A DNA stretch of 64,000 nucleotides from the NCBI RefSeq assembly GCF_000004075.3, contig NC_026657.2:23840408-23904407 (forward strand), read 5' to 3'. Origin of the DNA: Cucumis sativus. Taxonomy: Eukaryota; Streptophyta; Magnoliopsida; Cucurbitales; Cucurbitaceae. Shown piece after piece: positions 1 through 11,924 of the stretch. A program made the translations under genes and the position numbers. The notes below the pieces were generated by a model. The model saw only the letters and a list, made by a program, of their open reading frames with translations. It was not told where the DNA came from and made no database searches. Within the stretch, counting starts at the first letter, position 1. Every line of letters starts with the position of its first letter.

Positions 1-505
1 ATTTTTGATAAAATTGAGCTCGACATTTTCGCTAGTGTTTTAGTGAATGATGTGCACTAGGGTTTTAGAAATTGAGGAAGAAGAGGATTCTGCAAAGTGA
101 CGGATCTGTTTACATATTTTCGGACTCCGACGGTGGATTTGCAGTTCCAAAATTTTATTTTAAACTAAGTTTGTGAAACGAAAATTTGTGATTTGGGCTC
201 TCCATGCTCTCTTGTCTTTGTATAATATCATTCCAATATTTTCACTGGAACACAAGTTGTTTCACGAATGTCTTGAGTTTGAGTCATCCATTTTAGTCAT
301 ACACATCTACTATTTATCTAATGAATTTTACGAATTTCAGCATGATTTGAAAAAATAGCATTGATGGTCGGTTTCACTATTATAACAGTTTCATTCTCTA
401 CATATGAATAGATAACCTATTTGGGATTAGTTTGATGTGAATTAGCTAAACCTTTAGAATTTGCATAACCAACAACGTCAAAATTCAATTAATTCGAATA
501 AAACA
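1..505. other. Intergenic, nothing recognised
   Basis: AT-rich sequence with no coding signal beyond a 61-codon open frame that resembles nothing known to me. The first 150 bases are slightly richer in G and C and could be the edge of a gene lying outside the window, but no splice-consistent exon could be built. Confidence 0.4.
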
Positions 506-509
506 TATA

Positions 510-1110
510 TTCATCGTTTTTTGGAAGTAAGGAAGTATATGCTTAATAATATTTCAATGTCTTTTTGTTGGAAATGAACTGTGTCTAACTAATAAATTTA
601 TAAAAAATGCAATATCTAGTCATGTATTATTAAAAAGATAAATAAGTACACCAATTGCACTATGATATGATACTTTAGGACCAAGAAGTTTTTCATTACC
701 ATCTCGATATCAAGATATATCTTTTCTTATGTCCAATGAACGAACTTCTATTAAAATTTTCAATGGATGTGTTTTCTCCAAATAAAACATTTTTCAAGAT
801 TTTTCATGTATACTGACATCTGTTAAATGCTCAATTTGCAAGCCAAGTCAAATTTTTGTTTTTTTCGAAATCTTTCGTTTCAAATATTTCTTAAGATATT
901 CTATTGCATTTGAAAGTTTTTGTAGAGTTTCAATTATATTTAAGTTATCAATGTATACAATAATAACAAATATTGACTGTGATTTATCTATAAAAATACA
1001 GAAATATATTGAATTATTTTGATATCATTCTTTCAACATATTTTCACAATTAGGTGATTGTACCACATTCATCCGAACTGTTTTAATACATATGGCGATT
1101 TATGTAACTT
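510..1110 (-). pseudogene. Decayed Ty1/copia pol fragment (reverse transcriptase to RNase H)
   Basis: Read on the minus strand, conceptual translation gives consecutive blocks typical of plant copia polymerase: a YIDNLN block near 925-960 at the place of the catalytic YVDDLN motif, a QIEHL block near 815-840, a LGPKVSYHSAIG block near 640-690, and a block near 590-620 matching the conserved 'NNTRPDIAF' region. Several in-frame stops and frame changes break it, and no LTRs are visible, so this is an old immobile remnant. The second Asp of the reverse transcriptase signature reads as Asn. It could be the tail of a larger element starting further right, but similarity fades beyond about 1110. 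Confidence 0.6.
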
Positions 1111-1411
1111 TATTGAATACATTTTTTGGGAATTTGATTTATATGCTTAAAGTATCTTAAATCATTCTAGAATTCTCAAATAAATATCGCTATGAATCGA
1201 TCTATATAAATGTATAGGATGCAAGTTTAAACTTTCATACACGATTAATAAAACCAATTACTAAAAATGTTAGTGCAATTTGCATCTACCACAAAATAAA
1301 ATAATATGTAGATTGTGGAAGTTAGGTATATGTATATACATGGGATTAGCTACCTTTTATATGTTCAAAACAAAAAAGAAAATGAAATTATTACATCCAT
1401 ATTAATTGAGA

Positions 1412-1494
1412 TGGAGCTGTGTGGATATAATGGAAATCCATCCTAAGACATGGTATATGATAATCTCCATGGGAATGGAATTCCATGAACCCAT
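1412..1494 (-). pseudogene. Inverted fragment of cystinosin exon 1
   Basis: On the minus strand an ATG at 1494 opens a frame beginning MGSWNSIPMEI and continuing through VLGWISI. This closely matches exon 1 of the cystinosin gene at 6430-6548 (MSSWNSISMEI then VLGWISI). The DNA match includes GGATGGATTTCCAT and extends into the purine-rich leader upstream of the ATG (about 1495-1530). It has a one-codon insertion relative to the gene, loses similarity before the PQ motif, and is followed by no further cystinosin exon. This is a truncated inverted partial duplicate about 5 kb upstream of its parent. Whether it is transcribed cannot be judged. Confidence 0.7.
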
Positions 1495-1587
1495 TTCTGT
1501 ATTTCTTTCTCTCTTCTCACCTTAATTAATATAAGTGTGAGAACAGGCTGTGGTGCCTTTGGGAACCCGGAGGGCGGAGGATATTTT

Positions 1588-1691
1588 TCTTACTATAATA
1601 CTGAAACACACATGTAAAATAAATAAAAGATAGTAAAAGTTTTGTGGTTGAGATTTGATCTTACTATAATACTGAAACACACATGTAAAAT
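1588..1691. repeat. 33-bp direct repeat, two copies
   Basis: The same 33 bases (core CTTACTATAATACTGAAACA) occur at 1588-1620 and 1659-1691, identical over their length and separated by 38 bp. They lie just outside the leader side of the inverted cystinosin fragment and may mark the rearrangement that created it. Confidence 0.85.
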
Positions 1692-2539
1692 CAAAAACGT
1701 CGTTGAAAAGAATGATTATACAAATTTAATTTCTAAAAAAAATGAGAAACAAAAAAACAAAAAACAAAAAATAAAATGTTACCAAGTTGGACTTAAATAA
1801 AAGATTATATTTAAGTGAAAAATCAAATAATCACACACCCAACAAAATGGAATCCAAGTATGAAAGAGAGAGGACAATTGCTGTATTAATTAGAACTAAA
1901 AACAATTACACTATAAATTACTAAAAAAATCAAGTAGGACAATTGCCTTATTAATTAAAATAAAAGAAGATCAAACGTTGCTTTTTATACATATTTTTAT
2001 ATTTTAATGCATATTATATATTTTTATTTTACATCATCAATTCGTATCTACACTATAAAATAATAAGAAAATAAATAACAAAAACAAGAAACAATACTTA
2101 GTTATCAAATTTCTATTTCAAACAAGAAATACAAATAGTTATTATTCAATTATTCTTAAAACGTTAAACTCTCTGCCCAATAGAATATGTTAGCGATGAA
2201 GGAAAAATTAGATGAAAAGACAAAATTTAAAAATTACACTGATATAAACTCTATTATTATAATTTTTTTGATAATTTTTTTTTCATATAAATGTAAGAAA
2301 CAAATAGAACAATTGCTTTGTAATTTAAAATAAAACAATTGCTTTACTAATTAATATATATATATATAAGAAAAGGGGCAATCGCTTTATTAATCAAAAT
2401 AAAAAATCAAAATGGGATAATTGCTTTCCAAATAAAGATAAAATATCAGCAATTCCTTTATTGGTAATTTTCTTTTAGAAAAATAAAAATGGTTGAATTT
2501 TAATTCTTATATGTGATTCTATTCTTTAACCATAGGGAT

Positions 2540-2760
2540 ATTTGTTTCAAAAGTTGGGAAGTTTGTCGACCAACTTTTGGACACCATCTTTGATGATCAT
2601 CGTCGACCAAATCTTCGACCACAACCTCCAACGATAACTCCACCAGAAAACTTCTGACAACCAACTCCGGCGACCAATGTCAACCTACCTTCAATTGCCA
2701 TCTACCAACCTTGAAAATTTTTAATAAAAACATTTATTAAAACGTTTTTCTTTGACTTTT
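2540..2760 (+). repeat. Dispersed repeat 'GACCAAC-rich', copy 1
   Basis: A C-rich island in AT-rich DNA, built from short repeats such as CGACCAA, CCAACTCCG and CACCA and followed by a tail with AATAAAAACATTT. Related copies lie at 4690-5000 and 46250-46580 with the same order: 'tctCCGACC', 'CCAACTCCG', 'AATCA', then the AT tail. No coding potential and no terminal repeats are obvious. It is probably a non-autonomous transposable element or a fragment of one. Confidence 0.5.
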
Positions 2761-4689
2761 GACTTTCTACAACCGAACGGTCATATATTTAATTGCATAA
2801 TCTTTTTCTGAATTAATTGCTAAAACATTTCGTAATTGATACAATTTTCGTCATTACAAATTATGATCGTTTGGATTCTGACCGTTGGTTGCCTCTTCAC
2901 GTCACTATATATATACAGTCCCATTATTCATTTAAGAACACATAAAAAGCAGTTCTATCTCGTTTTCTATACTCTCCCAAAACAAAATTGTTCTTTTGAT
3001 ATCAAGCAACATAGTATCATTTTTTGAATGATTGTGAATTCCAGTTGGTTTCAGTGCAAAGCCAATTGAAGACCAAAACTATTTTATCCTAGGGATGATG
3101 GAGCTACCATACTGTTTGCACAACAAGAGCTGAGCTGCAAAACGTCTTAAAAAGAGTGTGATTCACGACTCAGTCCGTATATTAACCTATTTTCTATTTT
3201 GCAGCTTCTGTTTGAGTGACGATCTATTTGCTATACTGATTAGTAGGCTAAATTGTTTGGCGAGCAGACCGAGACGTGAGATACAAAACGAAGTGCAACA
3301 ACATCAACCCTTCCTCAACCCAATGTGGCAACCTCCCTAATTCCATTTTGAAAATTACTAATATACCCTTCTTCTTCCTCTTCTTCAGACGGTGTGTTTT
3401 CCTGAAGGTTATTTTTCGTATTAAGATCTTTTGGACATTCCCACCCTTGATTATCTTTTCAAATAAATTTAAGTTTATATGCTATTTAATCCCTTTTTTT
3501 TCTCATTTATAATTTCTATACTATGATTTTTGTTAATTTTAATATCTGTATTTTAAAAATACAACTGTTTTTAAGTTATGATGGTACAATTTTCATTTCT
3601 TCATTTACTCTTGGATTAGGTAATTGATTGTGATTACACAGTTAAAATTTTAATTTAATTACCTTCAATCAACTCTATCTTAGAATTTATATCAATATAT
3701 TTGTGAAATTAAAATTTTGATATCAATCTCAACATCATTGTATTTTGTTAACAAGCTTATTTATCTAAGGAATGTCAATTCAATAAAATAAAATGGTAAA
3801 ATTTTAACAAACTACCACAAATTGATGAAAAATTGTATCAGATGACAAAAACATTTAGAAAAAAAATAGCACATGACACTTTTTTTTCTTCATATTGCGA
3901 ATATGACAAATATGACAACTATCAGAGCGGTATCAAAGAGCTTAGGGTTATCGCCTTTTAAATTTGCTACTTTTGCAATTTAGAAAAATGACATGAACCC
4001 TGTTATCTTAATTTATTTTGCTACTTTTGCAAGTGTCCCTTGATTGATTATAACAATTAGTAAACTATAAAGACTATTTGATTAAATTAAAAATTAGGGG
4101 GTTTGTAGTTTCAACAAACATATTATTTTGAGGTGGTTTGTCTCTATTTTTCCACTTTCATAATGCTATTTTGGTTATTAAATCAAGCGTGGTTAAATTA
4201 ACATAACAAATCTTTTGTCATGAATATTTTACCTAATAATTGTTCTAGAATGACTAAAATAAATATTTTGAAAGTATATAAATAACTGCTAAAATGAATA
4301 AAAATTAAAGTATTTTAAAAGTGTACTAAAATAAATTGAAGAGAGACCTAAAACTAGATTTATTGCAATTTTCATTAGAAAACAAAACTAGAGTTTGTAA
4401 AAGCTTTGATTGTTATTTTCTGTTTTCGATACTTTGCTTTTCTAATTGTTATTTACACTTATTTACATGTTTACAAGTTATGTCTCACATTCATAAGAAC
4501 CAATTTATTGAAGCGTAACATATGCTTAAAATATATTGAAAAAAACGTTGTAGTTAAATAAATTAAGGTAAATTGTTTGATGAAGACTAGGATGATTTGA
4601 TAAATTAAATATATGAAATTTGTGTATTGGATTTAGAATATGATTTTTTAAAAAAAGAAATTCTATAACTCTTCCCCTAAACACATACT

Positions 4690-5000
4690 ATCATAACATT
4701 TGACATATCATAACACTAACCCTCCATAACCCAACCCTTCTCCCAATCTCCGACCACCACCTTTAATGACTCTATCAGCCAATTTCGACAACCAACCCCA
4801 GCCACCATCGCCACCAATCAATGTTGAAAAATATTAATAAAAACATTTTTAGTGTATATAACAAACAAAATAAATTTGCATATACAAATACTTTTTAAAA
4901 AATGTTTTCAAACACATCGTACTTTTATTTTAAGAAGTTTTCACTGGAAGTGTTTAAACACAAATGAATTTTTGAAAAATATTTTTCAATGTCATTTCAA
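4690..5000 (+). repeat. Dispersed repeat 'GACCAAC-rich', copy 2
   Basis: It has the same C-rich island and AT tail as copy 1: TCTCCGACCACCACC, then CAACCAACCCC, then AATATTAATAAAAACATTTTT. Downstream similarity to the third copy includes ACTTTTATTTTAAGA (4921-4935) and CATTTCAAATACAC-like sequence. The open frame at 4852-5115 lies in this repeat and is probably not a gene. Confidence 0.5.
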
Positions 5001-6429
5001 ATACACTTTTTGTTTAATTATAATAACATTTTTTAAAACGCACTTTCTCATGCTTTTTTCGGGCAAAACTAAATTATTTTATCTCCTCATTAAACTTATC
5101 AATAGTCATATATGAAGATTGTAATTAGATTTATTAAAAGAACAACCTAACTAACTAGATTTAATTAATTCATATACCAATTTCTATAAAATTGTAGAAG
5201 ACATGTTCATCCCAATTAGCAACAAAGTAGTTTGTATAAATTAGTGCGAATGACAAGAAGTGACTAGGGTAGTTTCAGTTTTCTTCCGCATTTAGGTTTC
5301 AATAATTATATTTTCATAAATTTATTTTATAACACATAATTACTTTTAAATATTCCTTTTATTTTTGTAGGGCCCAAACTAGTATCTTAATTACTATGTT
5401 TATTTTTATTTACTTTATTACTAATTTTAAGAGAATATTTGAACGGTTTTCTTTAAATTTAGTATTTTCTTCTATTTGAAATAAAAAATCTATCTTTAAC
5501 TTATATGGTAATGACCTTAGCTTAGTAGAAAAGTTGAGTCGTTACAATAAAGTAATTTGTATAAATTAGTGGAAGGTACAATTCCAACTATGTTTTCAAA
5601 AAATGGTATTTCATTTACCTAATATCTATATGCCAAAAATAGTAATACTCTACATTCCAAACACAAATTATAATGACCAACAGACCATTAGAATCTACAG
5701 ACTATAAAAACCACAAATTATAATAACTTAATCTACACGTCAATCCACCCTAAAAGGTTTACAATCACATTTGCTTTTTGTACATAACTTTAAATAACTT
5801 ATCTTTATTTTTAATTGATTTTTCAAGTAATTCATTATAATTTAGATGTCATCTAATATAATTAGCATCGATATCATCACATAAACGGTTAAGTAAACAT
5901 TCGGTTTAACTTGTAAGCATTTTATTAACTCACATGGAGAAGTATTTAGTAAAGATGAAGGATTAAATTGTTTGTTTTGATTAAAATTGATTGGATAATA
6001 ACAATAATATTTAAAAGATACATTATGGAAATATACATATTCAAAATTTGTAAGCAGAAGGGTATTTCATTAAAAAGAAAAAAGTGGGAACTAATTTAAA
6101 GATTTATTAGGAGTGGAGTGTACGGATAGAAAGTTGAAAAAGGAAAAAAAAGAAAACAATGAAGCATTTTATTTGTGGAGGAGAGAGAGGGTTGTAGAGT
6201 GGAAGGGAAGTTGTGGGTGCCACGTCGGTAGGTCGGCCATGCAAAGAAAATGAATGGTCCAGATTGAAAGAAGTTAAAAGGAAAGGGATGTTTTTTTAGA
6301 AGGAAGGAAAGGGAAATTTGATGATGTTAGGAAATGGGAAAATATAGTCCAAAATGAGTCAGACTCATCACATAACCACAGCTAGTTAATGTGTGAGAGA
6401 GGGAGAAGAGAAGATCAGAAGAGAGAGAA

Positions 6430-9400
6430 ATGAGTTCATGGAATTCAATATCAATGGAGATCCTATACGGGGTATTAGGATGGATTTCCATCCTCTGCTG
6501 GGCGCTTGCTTCCTATCCACAGGTCATTCTAAATTTCCGACGCAAAAGGTACTAACCTAACTGCTACTACTACCTACTCTTTACTTAATCAATTAATTAA
6601 TATTCCCTCTGATTCTATTATTTGGATTTTGATTTTGTTAGTGTTGTAGGATTGAGCTTCGATTACTTGATTTTGAATTTCACCAAACAATCTTCCTATT
6701 TGATATACAACGCTACCCTCTTCTTTAGTACCACAGTTCAGAAGCAGTACTTCGATAAATATGGCTACGATCAGGTACACTTATCTCCCTCTGCCTATTC
6801 CCAAATTCCATCCCTAAATATCCCAATACAATCATAAATATATCTAAATCTACAAAATTCCTTTTTAGATAACAAAAACTCTCCAAAACACACTTATCTA
6901 AATCCACTCTTTTTTGTTTCTACCAATCTCATCATCCTCAAATTCAGCACTCCATCAAACTCAATTTTATGCTAATTATATTACATACTATAAACAATAC
7001 TAATGAACATAGTTTAGTGTCTGAAAACTTTTCTTACATTTATTTGGATCCAATTTCAAGCATCACTCCTTATATTTTTTTTATCGGCTGCTGAAACTCG
7101 TGATAGATATCTATAATAAGTTTTTATAAAATAGTTTTCAATACCAAAATTGCTAAATGCATTTATAGTGTAACAGTATTTTTTAACATTATCAATCATA
7201 TTTTGTTTTGTTTTTAAATATTTTTTTTATTTATTTTGCTGTTTATTTGAAAACAACACCATCCATAAATATCTCGTTTCATTTTTATAATCTAAAAACA
7301 ATCCTTTAAATTAGTAAATAGATATTTTATAAATTTTAAACTAGATTAATAATACAATAATTGTGAAGTAAGGATTCAATCTTTAGGTCAGGAGGTAAAT
7401 TATTTTTGAGATTTTTAAATATAGTAAAATTGATTAAAATATTTATAAAATATAGTAAATTAAATATATTGGATATTTTGTTACATTTTTTAATATTTTT
7501 AAAAGTGTTGTTATTTCTATCATTGATATATACTCAATTTATTTTTTCAAATAAATGTAATCAAAGAAAGGTTGGGTTTTCTTGTCATATTGTGTGATGG
7601 GTCCCATTTCTATAAATTATTTTTTGAAAATATTATTATTATTATTCTTATTAATATTTATTATATTGTATTATTATTATTATTATTTAATTATAAAAAA
7701 ATAGTCATTATTTGATTTATTTCACTTTTAATGAAATTAACTATCTTTTTTATATTTGGTTGATTTTTTTTCTTAACTTTATAACTTTTGATATTGTATA
7801 GATTCAATTTCAACTTTGTAATTTTTGGTATTGTATAAATTCAATTTTTGAATGTTCCATTTTGGTAAAAAGAAAAAATTAGTCATTTTAAATTTATAAA
7901 AATTAGAAATTATTTGTTATTAAAAATAAAGGTAATAAGAAATGGAAGGATAAAATTAACGATAGAGTATAAAACAATAATAAACTAATTGTGTTTGTGT
8001 GTGATTGAAGAACAAAATGTAAATCATTTTTTTAATTTTATGAAAATAATTTTACAAAAAATTAATTTTATACGAATTTTGTTATTTTAAACTTTTAATA
8101 TCGTAAGTTTAGAACAAAGGTGGCAACATTCCACCATTTTACAAGTTTAAAACTTTGATTTAAAAGTATACAAAATCAAATTTAAAAGCATGTATATATA
8201 TACAAGTATATAGAGTAATAAAAATAAAAAATATAATATAATAAGAATAATGAGAATAATGGGAATAATAAGAATAATAAGGATAATAACAACAATAATA
8301 ACAACCATAGATATTAGTAATATTATTAAGAATATTAAGAAGAAGAATAATAATATTAAGAATATTAAAGAATATAATAAGAATATTAAGAATAATAATA
8401 ATAATTAAAATAAAAATAATAATGATAATAATTAAAAATAATAAATTAAAATGTGAGGTTTTGTACTAAATACTAAATTTTTAAATGAGATTATAAAAAA
8501 AAAATCTGCAAAATTGAGTACTGAATAGTAATTTCAGAAAATGTGTTTTATGTATAAAATCTGAAATAAAATCAAACAGTGGAAGGGTGTTTTTCAGAAT
8601 CGAGTAATAGACAAAACCATTGTTTTTCAGAATCGAGTAATAGACAAAACCATTTTTAAAAATAAATTCGATGGTCATGACCTTTAGAACTACAGGTTAT
8701 CCGTATCCCTATATAAGACTAATAGAACTATATGGCTATGACTTCCCTGGAAATGGATTTTCAATCTCTCTCTATCCCTTTCCCAACTCCTGATATTCAC
8801 CACCTTCATTTCCTGGCACAATACCCAATTTACGGGGAAATCAAGAATAACACTCACGCTGCAGCTTTTCAGTTAAATTAATTGCATTGGTTCTTAACCC
8901 TTTTCATTTCTTCCCCTAGATGATACCGGTGGCTTTGAGCGATGTCTTTTTCCCCTTCCACTCCATTATACTGATCCTCGTCGTCTCGGTTCAAATTGTA
9001 TTTTTTGATGTCAGTGGTTTGTTCTCTTTCGGCCTTGGATCTTGCTTTGGTTTAATTTGGGTTGCTATTTAGCATTCTATTGATTGGATTTTGATGCAGC
9101 GTGGCAGCCAGAAAGTCTCGAAGGCATCAATTGCCATCTTGGTCGCAGTATGGTTTTTTGCAGGAGCCTGCTTTTTTATGGCTCTGCCAACCCATTCATG
9201 GCTTTGGCTTGTCTCCATATTCAAGTAACCATCTCCCTGTCTCTTTATTGTGAAGCTATGTTGGTTTGGTTGACTTGCTAATAGTTCAACGACGATCATT
9301 CTCAATGTGTTGCAGTTCGATTCAAGTTTTTATGACATTCATCAAATACTCTCCTCAGGTTTGCCTTTCTGCCAAGTAGAAAGTAGGCTAAACTACACAT

Positions 9401-11924
9401 TAAATCTTCCATTATACATATACTAACTTTTTTCATGATTCAACTTAATAAATATGCTAACCTTTTTACTTATCATGTTTCTTTTTTCCTCTCCACAATA
9501 AGTTAACACCTAAGAGAATCGTTCAGTTTATCAAATTAGTTTTCATTTGTGTGGTCTTGATGAGAATAAAGAAAAGGTGATTGAGAAAAGAATTGACACA
9601 ATTCACATTCTACTTGTGTTCATATCTTTTTAATATATTAATCCATTAATTTTTATAGCCCACTCAATGTTTGGGGCTCAAAATATAATAGTGGTATTTA
9701 CAACTCTTTATAAACCCACGATTAACTGCAATAATACTTTCTGAAATCCCTTTTTGTCATGTTGTTTACTATTTTCTACTATCCTCACTATGTGTACTAT
9801 TTCCTACCTAACTAAAATAGTCTGACACTCCTCTCCAAGCATAGACTATTGTAATTTAGAATAAAATAGTTTGCACTAAAAAACATCCACTATTATAACC
9901 ACTAAGTGTCCCAAACTCCCCCCCCCCCCCCCATGTTTTAATGTATTCTTGTCCATTAACAAAAATGCCAAGTATATGAAAATAAAATTTATCTTTAATC
10001 ATCTCTCTGGAAAGAATTAAGGTGATATTTAATAGTCCAACCCCAAGTAAAGTGATATTTAATAGAATTATCCAGCCCAGTAAGTCATGGAATTATTTAC
10101 CTAACCAAACGTACTCAACATGACCATGTTGCTCTTAAGAATTGTAAAGTCATTTAGGGTTTTAAGAAAAAATTGTACATGCTACTGATATAAATTTGCT
10201 AACAAAGAACAAAGCTTGCGTTTCATTTAATCTAGTTGTTTACATACAGGCATTTTTGAACTTCACCAGGAAGAGTACAGTGGGATTCAGCATTGGTAAT
10301 ATAGTTCTGGACTTCAGTGGAGGAGTGGCAACTTTGGCTCAAATGAGCGTGCAATCAGTTGACCAAGGTCATCTAGTGTTTTTTTAACCAAACGTATCCC
10401 AAATACTTGAATTGTAATCTACATTCATGCTTTGCTTGGAATTGAGTCATATTTTATTTCAACCGTATACTTTTTTATAAAGAAGTGAAAGTTAATGTTC
10501 AAGTCGTATGAAAAACTAATCTACCAGAAGATAAATGCAAAACACTCTAAGCATATGATTCTGATTTGGTTGTTCATCCCAAGGTTAGGTTGAGTTTATA
10601 AGAATTTGTTTTGGACGGTTCCTATTATATGAAACATTTATATTTATCAAAGTAAACGTTATTCTGCAATCTCTGCTTTTAGTCTTTCCTACAAAGATTT
10701 CCATTTAAAAAGTCTTCATGTCTCCTTAATGTTCCTTTTCGTGATTAGGACAGATTCTTAAGGCTTCTTGGGGAATGCGGTGTGTTCAATTTGGCGAGAT
10801 CTTTTGGAAGAGAGGAATCATAGAATTTGTAAAGATTTGGCAAGGGAACCTAAGGATGTTTCATCCTTTGTGCCGTTACGTTTCATCCTTGCTTATGTTA
10901 CAATATTGAGTCTCTAATTAATTTATTGGTCTATTTATGCAAGTAATCTCATTAAATATTGCACTAATTTCTACCATATGACTAAATTGTTTCAAATTTT
11001 GAAGTATAAGTACTAAATTGTTACATAGTGTAGTGAAGTCTATTGACTAGATCGTAGCAAAGTTGAAGTAGAGGGACTAAATCGGTAGAAACCAAAGTTC
11101 ATGAACTCAACGGTTACTTTTTATGAAAATTTTGGGACTAGAAATGATTTTTAGCCCATTTGTTCCTGTTCTAAAAAAAGTATTTATCTATGTACTTTTG
11201 TAATCTGTACCTTGAATACAAATTTTGGGGTTAACTAAACATATTTGGTTTGATGCTTTTATCATTCTATTGAAGTAATGATTCAGTTCACTTATGAAGT
11301 TTAGCATGTAACAATTTATTTCGATAGTTTAAGATTTGTAATAACCTAGTTTTTGAATTTTAGCTTTCATTGATTTAGTTAGTTAATATTTTGTAATGAT
11401 TTAATCCTTAAGAGTCAGAAATTTTGTAACGGTAAAGTATTGATCTTTTACTATTTATCAATCTACATGCATTTGAAACCTTCCTTGCATCTGGACTGAA
11501 ATTTTCATGCAGGAAAACTAAATCATTACAAAATTTAAAAACTGCATATTCCGTCTAGATTTTGACTTTGGGTTTTTTCCAGGTTCTTGGGTGAACTTTT
11601 TGGGAAACATAGGGAAGCCCTTGCTAGCTTTGGTAAGATCTCTCTCTCTTGTAGAAGTCTAATTCCTTGTATTGCGGACGATGTCATTTAAGGAACCAAC
11701 TATGGCATTTAAACAAGTTATTTGAGTTTGCAGTATTTGCTCACTATATCCACACTGTGCTGCAGGTCTCTATAGCGTTTGATCTGATTTTCTTCTATCA
11801 ACATTTTGTATTATATCATATCAAGGCATCAAGGGTTTCATTTCAACGTGACCCTGAAAGCACCGACTCTGAACCATTAATTAAGGACTCTGATCACTTG
11901 CAAGGGATTGGCACAACCAGTTGA
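6430..11924 (+). CDS. Cystinosin homolog (PQ-loop lysosomal/vacuolar cystine transporter)
   Basis: Eight exons with GT-AG borders and matching phases: 6430-6548, 6642-6774, 8920-9009, 9100-9224, 9316-9358, 10250-10367, 11583-11632, 11766-11924, giving 278 residues, close to plant cystinosins (about 270). Family members are seven-helix proton-coupled exporters of cystine from lysosomes or vacuoles. The first PQ motif is in YPQVILNF (residues 29-36) and the second in YSPQAFLNF (about 167-175). Other conserved blocks are NFTKQSSYLIYN, FTRKSTVGFSIGN and the QHFVLYH segment before the hydrophilic tail. The ATG is the first in frame and matches the family N terminus. Introns 2, 5 and 6 are large (2.1, 0.9 and 1.2 kb); intron 2 carries AAT-type microsatellites. 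One segment, GVATLAQMSVQS, differs from the usual LANYLQM. The purine-rich leader is partly duplicated at 1495-1530. Function is inferred from family. Confidence 0.92.
7625..8445. repeat. ATT/AAT microsatellite-rich intron 2
   Basis: Within cystinosin intron 2, an ATT-type tract (7629-7690) and a long imperfect AAT/AAG tract (about 8217-8445) form the two ends of an AT-only stretch. Being near-complementary, they could pair in the transcript. The 33-bp tandem duplication at 8589-8654 lies just downstream. Confidence 0.7.
8589..8654. repeat. 33-bp tandem duplication
   Basis: Two head-to-tail identical 33-bp units (core TTTTTCAGAATCGAGTAATA) inside cystinosin intron 2. Confidence 0.85.
9918..9932. 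repeat. Poly-C tract
   Basis: Fifteen consecutive C bases in cystinosin intron 5, unusual in this AT-rich context and likely length-variable or a sequencing weak point. Confidence 0.8.

Larger units (their letters stand above)
1700..6429. other. Intergenic and cystinosin upstream region
   Basis: AT-rich DNA without supportable genes. Contents: runs of A or T; two copies of a dispersed repeat (2540-2760 and 4690-5000); one copy of another dispersed repeat (about 3840-4040) related to 30350-30560; and, closest to the cystinosin start, a purine-rich leader (about 6390-6429). A GCCACGTCGG stretch at about 6220-6229 has an ACGT core as found in bZIP binding sites and is the only promoter-like motif I would point to. 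Confidence 0.45.

Noticed and set aside
6760..6774. GYDQ tetrapeptide in cystinosin, like the human GYDQL sorting signal
   Set aside because: It lies in an internal loop at residues 81-84, not at the C terminus where the human signal acts; probably coincidence.
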